Shown here in pieces: positions 47,001 through 58,448 of a stretch of DNA of 64,000 nt. The DNA is taken from positions 1 through 64,000 of the forward strand of contig BTPP01000011.1 of the NCBI GenBank assembly GCA_037102815.1, given 5' to 3'. The stretch is from Neurospora intermedia. Taxonomy: Eukaryota > Ascomycota > Sordariomycetes > Sordariales > Sordariaceae. The position numbers and the translations under genes are program-made. The notes beneath the pieces are model-generated. The model was given only the letters and a program-made list of their open reading frames with translations, searched no databases and was not told where the DNA came from. Every line of letters begins with the position of its first letter. Position 1 is the first letter of the stretch.

Positions 47001-47247
47001 AAGGTTTGTGTGTGTCTTTGGCGTGTCAACCATGCCGTCAATTTCATATTGGTTCGAACGGTGAACATACCTAGAGGTAGTGAGTGAGCTCCTCATTCCA
47101 TGTTCCATCTTTTGTTTATGGCTGTCAGAGACGGGCTCCTTGTTTGTACATTGTTCATAACATCATCATCATCATCATCAATATTCATACATGTGTAGTG
47201 TACAGATCCTGCTTATCACCGTCCCATTGTTCCACCTCATCAGGCAC

Positions 47248-48018
47248 TTACGCCTTCTTATCCTCCTTGGGAAACTTCCTAAACATATCGATCAGCTTGT
47301 CCATTGGGGTGGTCAGCAGACCAATCGCAGTCTCGTAGGGCGGCTTGTCAGGAGCGCTGGGGTGGCTGTGAGTGGGGACAAAGTGCTTGGTGGTGTTGAA
47401 GCTAGAGGCCAGCTTGCTCGAGTATTCGACGTCGATATTCTCCTCGAGAGCAGGGAGATCATCGCGTTCTTCCTCCGTGATGTGATCAGAGAGAGCGTCC
47501 CAGAGCTTGTCGAGGGTGGGGAGGAAGTCGGAGGACGAAGGAGTCATCTTCTCGAACTCGTAGAGGAGATTCTTGACCTGTCGTTTTGATGGTTAGCTGT
47601 GTTGTGTACAATGAGATACATGGAATGTTGAGATTGGATGGAAGCGTACCCTCTGATGCTCGGCACGATCCTTTTCGGCCATCACTAGGCCGTTGGGAAC
47701 AAACTTCTCGAAGGCCGGGTAGACGATAATCTCCTCGGCGATGGAGTGGCGGGCAAGCTCCCAGATGAACTGGTTCTGCCATCGGACTTTGGTGTCTTCA
47801 TCCTCAGCAGCGAGGATGTTTCTGTACTGCTTCTCGAGCTCGGCATGATCGTGCTTGACGCGGTCAGAGACCTTGACGGCGCTGTAGGGGGAGTCCATCA
47901 TGGTGCGGATGGCGACGGGCTGGACAAAGCGCGGGGTTGCGAGGGCGGGGCGGGAAATGCTGTTGGCGATACTTCTGGGGACCTGCCTGAGGCCAGTGTG
48001 GGTTGCCAGGCGATACAT
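47248..48018 (-). CDS. Hemerythrin (HHE cation-binding) domain protein
   Basis: Two exons (48018-47650, 47577-47248) give 232 residues. The hemerythrin-like fold binds a diiron centre, and in fungi such proteins are linked to oxygen, nitric-oxide or iron sensing, though roles vary. Ligand motifs are seen as VKHDHAELEKQY (His56, His58), ARHSIAEEIIVYPAFE (His91, Glu95) and, in exon 2, DHITEEERDDLP (His155, Glu158/159). The first 35 residues are basic with few acids (MYRLATHTGLRQVPRSIANS), fitting a mitochondrial import signal. The intron has a GTACGC donor and GCTAACC branch site. A C-terminal tail TPMDKLIDMFRKFPKE ends the protein. It converges on the DUF3445 gene with about 250 bp between stops; that spacer holds an ATC/ATT repeat near 47160-47182. 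Confidence 0.92.
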
Positions 48019-50378
48019 ATTTATTGTTATATGACGGTGTGGCGGTAGAGAGTGTTGTTGGTGGTGTGATGTGCAATTGTGTCTGAAATGACGGGTGGTT
48101 TATATTCTGTCTCTCGTAAGTCGAGCGTCAAATGCTGATTTACAGTCACTGGACGGCCAAAACTGCATCATGGAGCTGTCATGCTGTAGTCCTTTTGCAG
48201 TTTTGGCCCAAGTTCACTTCAGTTCGTTCAGCTCGACGGTACACGACTCAACAGAGGGGGACTGAGCTACAGTCGTCATTGATATGTAAGTGGTTTGCAT
48301 TGATTGGCCCGGAGCATTTCTTACGGTTGCCGTCTCGTATCGCTCCCGTCTCCGGTGGTGCTTTGGGAAGGAGCATTGTCCAGGAACAGTGACTGCCCGT
48401 TGAGGTTGGAAACTCTCCAAATTGGAAAGAATGAACTATTCCAAGTTCTAGAGGTACTCTTACTCGGTTTCTGGTGTGATTTAACACCACTCGCCTACGA
48501 GGTGGACACCATCAATTCAAAACTACTAGTCGACAGAAGTAAGTAGATCTCGTTGAGTATCCTACAGATTCGTTTCGATAAGTTATGGACGAGTGTCATG
48601 CTACAGAGTTGGTGTTATTAAGGTGACGATGCTGTCTCCAAATATTACGTACGTCATTGTCCCGTCTTCTCCATGTCTTGGCATTTGGGCTGCTCTCCTG
48701 ATCGACCTGACTGGATTGGTGTTCCTGGGAAAACTTTAAGCGAAGATCCGGTCTGGATTCGAATCAAAGTTACGTAGCGGCCGTTGAAGAGCCGGGAGGT
48801 TGTCAGCAGAAGCAATTCGAATATTCCGTGTCGTTCTTGGGTTGGCCCTTTAATTGTCCAAATCGGACCTGAGTACCTTGATGGTCAAGAATGGTCTGTG
48901 CGTTCCAACTCCGTTCGGCTTAAACAGTCGAAGTCATGGGCGCCGAGAGTTCTCACCATCCTCCTCAACGGTGGAAATCGGAGACTCGCTATGGTTTTGG
49001 GAGATTCTGTTACGCATACCTAGTATAACATAAAACTGAATATGAAGCTGACAGAGAGCCGCAACACTGCATGTCGCAAATTGCCGGCTCCAAGCCGATC
49101 ACCACACGTTTTCACCGAACCTATGCAGTTACTAAGTAGTGCCAAACAGGGAGCTTGGACCACCCCCGCCTTTTGGAACCCTTGAGGTTGCCTGCCTGTC
49201 TGCCGTCCCTCATTGTGGTCCTGGTGTTTGCTCCGCTGTATTTTCTCAGGTACCAACTCCCATCGTCACGGGCAACTGAACTTAACGAACTGGACATCTC
49301 AACCCTCACCCAAGAATAGTATCTGCTCTGTCCTCCCTGATGCGCATCACCATTCAGTGCCACGATGTTGTCCGTCCATCGCCATGGAGCTAGTTGAGCT
49401 CTGAAGTCAGGTCAGCAAAAGCCCACCAAGCCAAGCTAGGGTACTCTTTCAGCTCTCAACATTTCGCCATTTTTTTTTTATTTTTTTTTAGCGGGGTGGA
49501 CTCAAATCCCTCCCTGTCAGGCCAGTATGGGGGACAGTACCTACCTTAGTAACATTGGCAATTATGGTACATAGGTATATGATCAATGCCTATTGTACAT
49601 CAGTGTGAACTGACTGGAGTGATAACTCTGCATAGAGGTAGGTAGCTTTACGTAGAAAAGATAATGACAACAACATAGATTTGGTGATGCGCGGGCATCG
49701 ATTACTCGTAAGTCAACAGCCTCAGTTGTACACTACCGGGCATACTGGTGAACTGGGTGGTGGCTGTCCTTGCGCTTCCGTTCGACCTCAGCACGGCAGT
49801 ATCTCTACCTAAAGGAAAGTGCTCGCTCGGGTTTAGTCTGCCCGGGGAAGGATTGGAGTTCACCCCGCTACGTAACCCAGAGCCCAGGGACCGGGACCAC
49901 TGCAGCCTTTGAGTTCGCGCCGTCAACATTTCCACTTTGCATCTCCAAGCTCCACGATTCTCTTCAGCTTTGCCTTTTCAGGTGCACCACCGTCGACTCG
50001 CCCCAATCATTCCGCGCCAGATGCACTTCAACAAGCCTTCCATTGGTCACCATGTCGTCCCTTTGGATGTTTTCTAACTCCAACCAGTAATCGCCTCGAG
50101 CTACGAGATGCATGTTTCAACGCATCACCGCGCTACACGACGTCGAGCCCTCCGACTTGTCATCATTTCGAGGAACACAGGGGATACAATGTCTCGGACT
50201 TTGTGGAATGGCGGCGGGTCGAAAAGAGGGACGAGAGGCTGGCAAATGCTGTGTCATTGGAATGATGGTCGGCAAGAGAAGAGGTATAATGGCCGAGGCC
50301 GCACCTCTTGAGCTTCTCTCCCAGTGCTCTTCTCTTCTCTTCAACTTTGCGCTGCTGTAGCGTCGCACAATCACCACA
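48019..50378. other. Intergenic, nothing recognised
   Basis: No gene is supported. A T-rich tract lies at about 49472-49490. Short frames only on both strands. The right end should be the promoter and leader of the P450 gene. Confidence 0.5.
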
Positions 50379-51815
50379 ATGTCGACTCCCATTCCACGAC
50401 CACCGGGAATCCCAGTGCTGGGAAATGTCTTTGACATCACACCCAGCAACACATGGTGGTCCCTCAAGGCACTGGCAGAGAAATATGGTAAGTCCCACAG
50501 CCAAAGACGTTGATGGATACGCCAGCTAACACCTTCAGGCGAAATCTTCCAGGTCAAGATCCTCGGCAAGACCATCGTCTTCGTCGCCAGCGCCGCCCTC
50601 GCCGAAGAGATCTGCGATGAACAGCGCTTCCAGAAATACGTAGGCGGTCCTATTGTCGAAATCCGCGCCACAGTCCACGACTCCCTCTTCACAGCCTTCC
50701 ACCACGAAAAAAGCTGGGGAATTCATCATCGAATCATCGCTCCCCTCCTCACCCCTCAAGCCGTCTCAGGCTACACCGACGACATCAACCTCTGCGCAAC
50801 CGAGGTCATTCAAAAATGGGCATCCCTCGGTGACAGCAACGTCCTCGAGCCTCTCGTCGACCTCAACCTCCTCAACCTCGAAGCCACAACTCTTACTCTC
50901 TTCGGCCAGAAGCTCGATTGCATCCAAGCCGGCGGCCACCCCGTCATCCAGGCCATGGAAGATGCCGTCTCCGAAGCCATCATGCGCCCCACGCGCCCTG
51001 GACTCGTCAACTGGCTCCTCTACTCCTCCAAGTTCAAGAAAGCCACCAAGACATTGCGCACCTGGGCCGCCGACACCGTCAAATACCGTCAAGAAAACCC
51101 CACAGACAAGCAAGACATGCTTTGGGCTTTCATGAACGCAAAAGACCCCGAAACCGGCAAGGGTCTCTCCGAGTCCGAAATCCTCGACGAAATCGTCACC
51201 ATGCCCATCGGCTCCGCCACCGCTCCCTGCGCCGTGACCGCCACCATCTATTACCTCCTGCAAAATCCCGAAGTCGTCACCAAAGCCCGCGAGGAACTCG
51301 ACCGCGTCATCGGTACCGGCCCTCTCAAGGACGAACACCTCTCCCAACTCCACTACATCGAAGGCATCACCCGCGAAACCCTCCGCCTATCCTGTGCCGC
51401 CCCAGGCTTCAACATCGAGCCCATCCCCCGCCAGAACAAGGCCGACAAGTCCCCCCTCCTCCTCCAAGGAGGCAAGTACCAAGTCGCGCACGACCAGAAA
51501 CTCATCATCGTGCTAGCCGGCGTCAACCGCGACCCAGCCGTGTTTGAGGACCCCCTGGCTTTCAAGCCGGAGAGGATGATGGGCGAGGAATTTGACCGCT
51601 TGCCCAAGGGCGTGAAGAAGTGGTACGGTAATGGCAAGCGGGAATGTATCGGCAAGGAGTGGGCCAACAATTTCTTGAAGATTGTTACGGCGAGGTTGAT
51701 ACATGAGATCGACTTTGAGGTGGCGGATGAGGGCTATGAGTTTAGGCAGGATGGCTGGTTCCAGATTAGGCCGGTTGCGTTCAAGGTGAGGGTCAAGCCG
51801 AGAGTGAGGGCCTAA
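50379..51815 (+). CDS. CYP505-like cytochrome P450, stand-alone heme domain
   Basis: Two exons (50379-50487, 50539-51815) give 461 residues. The N-terminus is proline-rich without a membrane anchor (MSTPIPRPPGIPVLGNVFDI), like the soluble heme domains of self-sufficient P450foxy/BM3 enzymes, which oxidise fatty acids. Further matches are WWSLKALAEKYGEIFQVKI and FTAFHHEKSWGIHHRIIAPL, an I-helix written MPIGSATAPCAVTA (the usual acidic-Thr pair is not obvious), ExxR at Glu316/Arg319 (RETLRLSCAAPG), and heme loop WYGNGKRECIGKEWA with ligand Cys406. In CYP505 a flavin reductase domain follows; here the frame stops 55 residues after the Cys and no reductase motif follows in the next kilobases. So it either uses an external reductase or has lost it. 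The 51-bp intron has a GCTAAC branch. Confidence 0.92.
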
Positions 51816-54800
51816 AGTGATGGCCTGAAAGCGTGCCCGGGAGGTATGAGAAGGGGGAAAAGATGAAAATTGGAAGTATAAGGTGTAATTGAGGGGTGCT
51901 GCTTCTTCGTTAAACTGAATTATGGAATATACCATTGGCCTTTGTTTGGAGATGTTTTTGCCTGAGCTTCTTGGTGCTGTGTTCGTTTCTTGTCTTTATT
52001 CACCACATGCATGATCAGAAACAAGGAAGATCGGATAATCCATCCCAAGCTCCGATACATACCTATACAGGTAGCCATACTTGCAGAACTAATATCTAAA
52101 TCGTCAACTTCTTCCACCTGCGTCATCTTTACTTTCCGTTCCCTTAGCGTTGTTACTTTTCGGGAGATTGCTTCCAGTTGTCCTAGTAGCATGATCTCTT
52201 CTTTTAGCATAGAACAGCCAGTCCAATGGACCATTGAGTGTCTCATGGCAGCTTTTCTACAACTACAGAATACCTCCATACACGTACCTCTTAACTACCT
52301 ATCGTCCAAGACAAGGCAAGTGAATGACTCATCCATTTCCCTTGGACGATAGTCCTATATGTATCCTTGCACAGCTCGATGCCGACGGTACTGGCCTCAC
52401 GCCTTCTTATACTAGGTAAATTCCCCAGTCCTGCAAGGCGACTTCTCTTGGGGAGAGGTTGGGTCCGCTGGTGGAATGTGAGTAAGGTGGTGTAAGGTAG
52501 ACTATATGCAGTGCCCGGCGGGGTTTGTTTTGTTCTTTCATCTGTCCTTCGCCGGTTACAACATCGTGTTTAGACCAGAACTTGGAGCAGTGCTTGAAAG
52601 GAGGGAAAGAAGAAAGAAGAAGCTAGGGAAAAACGATACTAAACAAATATATGCTACAAAAAAAACTGAAAGAAAGAAAGAAAAAAAGAAAAACCTCCAC
52701 GCAATAAGGACTAAGCTCGCTTCGAACACTTTACAGCAGTGAAAGATCAAGGTAGGAAAAGGAAGGATTGAGAACGGGGACATATAATTATCTCTTGCAT
52801 CGTTGGTGTGTTTCCGGAAGTCCGCACTCAGAAACACTTCTCACTTCTATCAAGATCACAGCAGCACATCCATTACTTCCGAAAAAGAAACCCCCCACGG
52901 CTTGAACTAGGCATGCTTTTTTCCTTTCACCTGACCCCAACCACGTACACCCAAAGAGAGCCTTCGCAAGGCTCCAGTCCAAGACGCCATATCTAGGTAC
53001 CTAGTGTCGCTTAAGGTAGCCTCAAGTCCCTCAGCATCTGGTAGCTTCGGTGTGGAGCAATGTCGGGTACCAGCATCTAGTAGGTAGATAGCAGGTGACG
53101 TTCATGTTGGCGTTAACCGTTACAAACAGGATGACTGCCTTCCTTCCTATAGGCACTGTAGCTGCCACAATCTGTTCCACACTTGCGACTCCATCATACC
53201 AAGGGATTCGATACCCAGTTCCGCGGATAAACCTGGTTGACAGCTTGACAACATCATTCCGCATGTCTTGGTCGGTAGGTATTCGATGTTGGATGTCCAT
53301 GTCTCAATTGCTTTCATACTTTGAGGGGAAGCTGCTGTGGTCTATGAGATAAGCCTAGGGGTATTTCATCCAAGTTATCTCGTATTGATTCAGGTAAGGT
53401 AGAATTGCATCAATAGATCGCAACTACGTGTCTGGTGTTGGTGGAGGTGGAAGTAGGGTAGAAGGACAGACGCGTGGCCGGGGGAAACTGTAAATAGTTC
53501 CGTGAGTACGGAGGAGCCTTCTTTCACTGTCCTTTCCAGATTTGAACTTGGAAATGGCGATAGCGATCGGAGACCGGGTCCAGAGCTGAAGAGTCGATTC
53601 TTCCATTCCTGAGAGACTCTGGAACATCTCGCCTGCCATTAATCCTCGACTGTAGGCACTACCATCAGAGAGAGGGAGAAAGTAAAGCTCACCTCAGCTC
53701 CTACACCCACAAACATTCCAAGGGAAAGCAATTTTGCGTTCACGTTTCAGCCCACTGGGGCCTGAATTACATTTCAAGGGGTACTGTGGCACACCTACGA
53801 CTTGCACTCCTGTGGAATTAGGTACGTAGTAGCGTATAAGTGGAGCTTCGTATGAGACGAACCTCTCTTTGAGAAAGGGAGTGAACACCAACGCCATAAT
53901 GATCCGAGACTCAGACTCGATTCACAACAGCATGTCAAGCCCGTCTGTCTTGTCTTGCCTTGTCTCAGTCCACGTGCCTGACGTGCGTATTGGCTGAGTG
54001 AGACAGTGACTATGGCGGAGACAAGGTTCCCGTGTCAACTGAGACCGTCGCCGGCGCTTGAGCTTATGGCAATTGTTGGGGCCCTCTACTCTACACCGTG
54101 ACGAGGCTGGGCGAGTGTCAGTATGAGGAGGGTGGCATGTGGCGATAGAAGTTGTAGGATTGGTCGACGCGAGTCTTCTGGACTGGTAAGCAAGCGAGGA
54201 TGGCGAATGTGGTAGTGCAGTAATCAGACTCGATACCGTTGAGGGCGGCAAACGGAGAATGGCGAGAATGGCAATCGTACCACGATGACGATTCGTTGAT
54301 CATGGGGCTCATATTGTGGCTCACGGGTGGCTCATGGGGTGGTTGAGTGCCGGGCTGCCTTGATGTTGATCGCCGTGGTTGACCTCGAGACGATTTATCA
54401 GGGACATGGAGGCAGCCTAGGATGGGTGGGACGGATAGGAGTGGCGGCTCGCGAACGGTTAGGGAAACTTGATTTCGGCCAAGCAGTTCTTCCGAGTGGT
54501 AGGTCATGGATCAATGCTACGATTGAGGTTGGAGAAGAGTGGTGGTCTTGGGCGTTGATCGGTGTTGATGATAATACGAGGAAGTGAACAGATGGGGTCC
54601 CACGGGGAGGAATTCATGCTACTCGAGACGAAAGAAGTAAGGCCAGTCAGTAGCTCTGGTCCCATCTCGTCATTCAATGTTTTCCAAACCCCGAGTAAGC
54701 AAAGCAGTGAACATGGGCAGCTGTTTCAGCTCATGTGGACAAGTCCTTCTCGTCCTGGTATTGTGAAGCTATTCCTGCACTCGCAGTCAGAACAAGCCAC

Positions 54801-57800
54801 TAGCTCATCATGAGGGTGTCGTGTATCGGGCAGTGATTGGAGAAGTGGTGAATGGCAGTTGTCACAACTTGACAATTTGTGACATCTGAGGAGTACAGGA
54901 CGCAGACCGGTTTTGATAGCTTGAGGAGGAAGAGTAACAGGAGAGACGGCCAATGAAGAAGGAACCGTTGTGAATGAATCTTGCTTGTGGTCTTCTGCTG
55001 CAAGATGATCTCTCTTCATGCATGGGACATGAAGTGATACCCGCTCTCGCATTTGCGAACCCTCGCAAAGGAACCCTCGCGGTGGTCCTGTGAGTTCCAT
55101 TCAGCCAGCCGATCTTGACCTTTGGAAATCCCCATGGCAATGATGGACAATGTTGGTCGATGAAGGGGGTTTGATTCGATGAATCGACGGCAACCCTGTG
55201 GGCCCTGGCTGCACCCCGGATTATCAACCACTAGTGCGGCGTTGTGGTGATAGGATCAGAGGGATCAACCCAGGCAGTGGAGGGTTGATCAACGTTAGAT
55301 AGCGTGAACCATGGCTCTTGATTTGTGAACCCGCTGAGTACTGTGTCTCCTCCTGGTTGATGTGATCAACACCCATGTGTGGAATCGGTCCGAGCCGCCA
55401 TGTTTTCGAATGTCGATAGGCTTCAGGAAAACTGAGTTTCATTTTTGCTGAACTTGGAGGAGCTGTCACAGTGCTGGTGATGGCTTGATGCTGTGTATGT
55501 GAGCCCCGCCTGATTGAGGCTTGAAGTGAGACATGCGTCGGCAGGCAATCAAGGCGTCAAGCTGTCAGCGTGTCGAGTCGAATCCGAAGGAATTGATTTC
55601 GATAAGAGTGAGTTGTCGGAAGCTTTGAAATTCCGAAAAAGGAAACGAAGGCACTGCAGCTGAGTAGGTGATAAAGTGAGTGCATGACGCCCAGGCTCGG
55701 GCATTCCATGGAAGGAGGCGGGGAGTGTGAATGTTCTCGTGACGAGGCACGCCGCCTAAGGTACCTAGGTACCTAGGTACAACTATGTAGAGGTAAGTGC
55801 AGTGGCGGGGGCGCCCATCCGATTGCAACTTCCCGGTGGAAATGCTTCCGAGTCGAGTCCCCTCCCTGCCCTCACCGAGACATGTTGACCTTGGTTGACT
55901 CTTGACCTTGGCGCAGAAACGAACCGTGACCCCCACGGCCAGATTGACGGCTTGGAGCTTCAAAATTGTGCAACCGACGTGTCCGGCTGCCTTGTGTGCC
56001 GGCGGGTTGTCCATATGACAAATCCAATCATCGAATGAATACAAAGTCGTGGAAGATGGCTGTTGCGTGAATGTTTCGATATCAAAAGACTGGAGCCAGG
56101 TGAGCCCAGGGTCGGTGTCACCACACCGAGACAAGAGGCCAGGTTGACAGCTTGAGGCCGGCAAGCACAAGGGCATGCGCCTTGGCCGGTTATTCACCCC
56201 GCACTCGAGAGAGGGAAATTCCAGTCCAATTCACACGCTTCAAACATCATTCATCCTGGTATCTTTGTGATTGATATACGACTGTTTCTATAAAACCTTG
56301 ACGACTATGGACTCTGATGTTACCTACCTAGGTAGTCATTCAGATGGTAAACAGTGGGAGTGACATTGAACACCGACACCGACGGAACTTGAACCCGCAT
56401 GGGCGTGATTGAGATGGGGGCGTAAGATACGGTAAAGGTAGCCGAGATACCCCACTCAACTCCGAATGACCGAGCGGGAGGGAAGGGGAATGCCTCGCGA
56501 TGGTTGCCATTGATTGCAAACACCGTCAGAAGTCAGCCTTGTTATAGGAATAGGTGGAATGGGAAGGGAACGGAAAGAGGACGAGGCGCGGACCAGTCAA
56601 CAACCAACTAGACGTGGGCAACTGAACAGCCTCTTGTCACTCGGTTGGTTCCATTTATTCAGCTCTATCCCCATCTTCATTGTTCCCTTGAACTGGCATC
56701 GATGGTTTCCTTCGTCCCGGTTTGCCTGCACCAACCTGGATCCCAGCTCTACCGTCATGCGGATGCGTATTTCCATGTTCAGGTTACACTACCAAGAGAC
56801 GCTGAGAAGTGAGAGATCAACTTGATTTCACTCGGCTGACTCGACCAAGCCGACCTTAACCTTGAGTCGTTGATGATACCGTGATATTATCATACAAGAC
56901 CCTGATGAGCACTCTGTCTATGCGATCGAGTGTCCGTCATCCCGACCAGGAATAGCCGGGCTTATCTTGTCGCCCGATCCCCTCCCTTCTTTACGTTCAG
57001 TTTATCGAACCCACGAGTCCAACAAAGTTCCCGTACACTACATATTTATCGACTTTATCTGTCATCTCACCTCATCCATCTTCCGTCCCAGCTCCTGTTT
57101 GGTCATCCAATCTATCAGTAAACGTTGAATCGGACTGATAATTGCCAACACTATTACAACAACATCATCAGTTGCATATGACAAACCCTGAATAACCTCA
57201 ACTTCGCCGCTGTCTTTGACAATCAAGTCTTGGCAGGCACCGTGGAGTGAGTTTGTCTCTCGGGCATTTGCCTGCCTCGACCAATCGCCATATCAGCAAA
57301 TCAAGTCGGCATTTGACGCGATACTAGCTGTGAACCCCGCCTGTTGCCCCTCTTCCTTCGCTGCAATTGGCCGATTCTACCCCGACTCCCCTCCGTACCT
57401 CCGCCCGTCCACTGGCAGTCTTGGCATTCAGTGTACTCGACAGCAGCTGGTGTGAGACTCGCAGGAGTTGGCGGAGTGCGCTAGATAACAGATGGCCGTT
57501 ACCGGCCACCAAATCACTAACAACACAACCGAAACCCAACACGCCTGAACCGAGCAAGCGCATTCGGGGACTTGCACTAACAGCAAGCATCTAATTCCCG
57601 ACCTGCCCTGCTACTGGCAGCCCGGCGATCAGAATCGGGCCGCCGCCCCTCCACCGCCCAACTGAAGGAAATTCCAATCCCAATCTTTTTCCCCTCAGGC
57701 GATTCCCAGGTCCTCCGGTTCCCTTTGTTGCGATCGGAGCCGAGCCGAGTTATCGTCTATGTAAAGGTTCCGTACCTTACTACCTGTACCTACCTTACCT

Positions 57801-58448
57801 TGCTTTGGCAAATTATTCCTACCTTAACGTACCTACCTCCCGTCTATCTGCACATTGGATACATTACCTACCTGCTACCTAGGTACCTCTACACATACTA
57901 CATACCTCCCACTAGTATTGTACAGCTTGAGCCCCGACTTCAGTTCTGCCACCCGACCCCGACTCCAACTGCCTCGTCTCCGCCTGTTAGTGGCCGGCCT
58001 CGGCTGTCATCTCGATTCTTCAACACCACCCCCCCCCTGCCTGTCAACACTTCATCCCGACTTCTCCCAAGTTACTTCTTCAGTTCCCTGCCTACCTTGC
58101 CTAAACCTTGCCTTGGACATTATCAATTGCTTCCAATTCGTCACCGCCGCCATTGTCCAAGGCAACATCAACGGACCTCCGGCACAAAGGCATCAAGTAC
58201 GGTACCTACCTCTCAGCTTCGACCCGCCAGCCACCTAGCCCGGGCCCCTTCCTGGCCTCGCCCTCTCTTGCAGCCGGACTTACGCACCGACGACGGGCTG
58301 ACAACGGCCTGATACCGGACGACCCCGCCTCGGGCATCCTCGTCTGATCCCCGAACCGCACCGCCGATCAGAGTCATACCTGGGCTGAACAGCTTTCATA
58401 AATCACAATCTGCGCCCCTTCCAAGGTCCGCTGCCGCACTTCAACGCC
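51816..58448. other. Long gene-poor stretch, 6.6 kb, and leader of the CCCH gene
   Basis: I find no gene I can support. Frames up to 210 codons (55565-56197 minus) lack domains, signal peptides or intron patterns. An A/G-rich tract lies at about 52600-52695, and a perfect 20-bp palindrome built from GTACCTAG units lies at 55761-55780. From about 57700 the sequence becomes pyrimidine-rich with many ACCTACCT words and probably forms the promoter and long 5' leader of the CCCH gene. No tRNA or 5S rRNA was seen. Confidence 0.5.

Noticed and set aside
55565-56197. Minus-strand 210-codon frame
   Set aside because: It crosses the GGTACCTAG palindromes and has no family features; likely chance.
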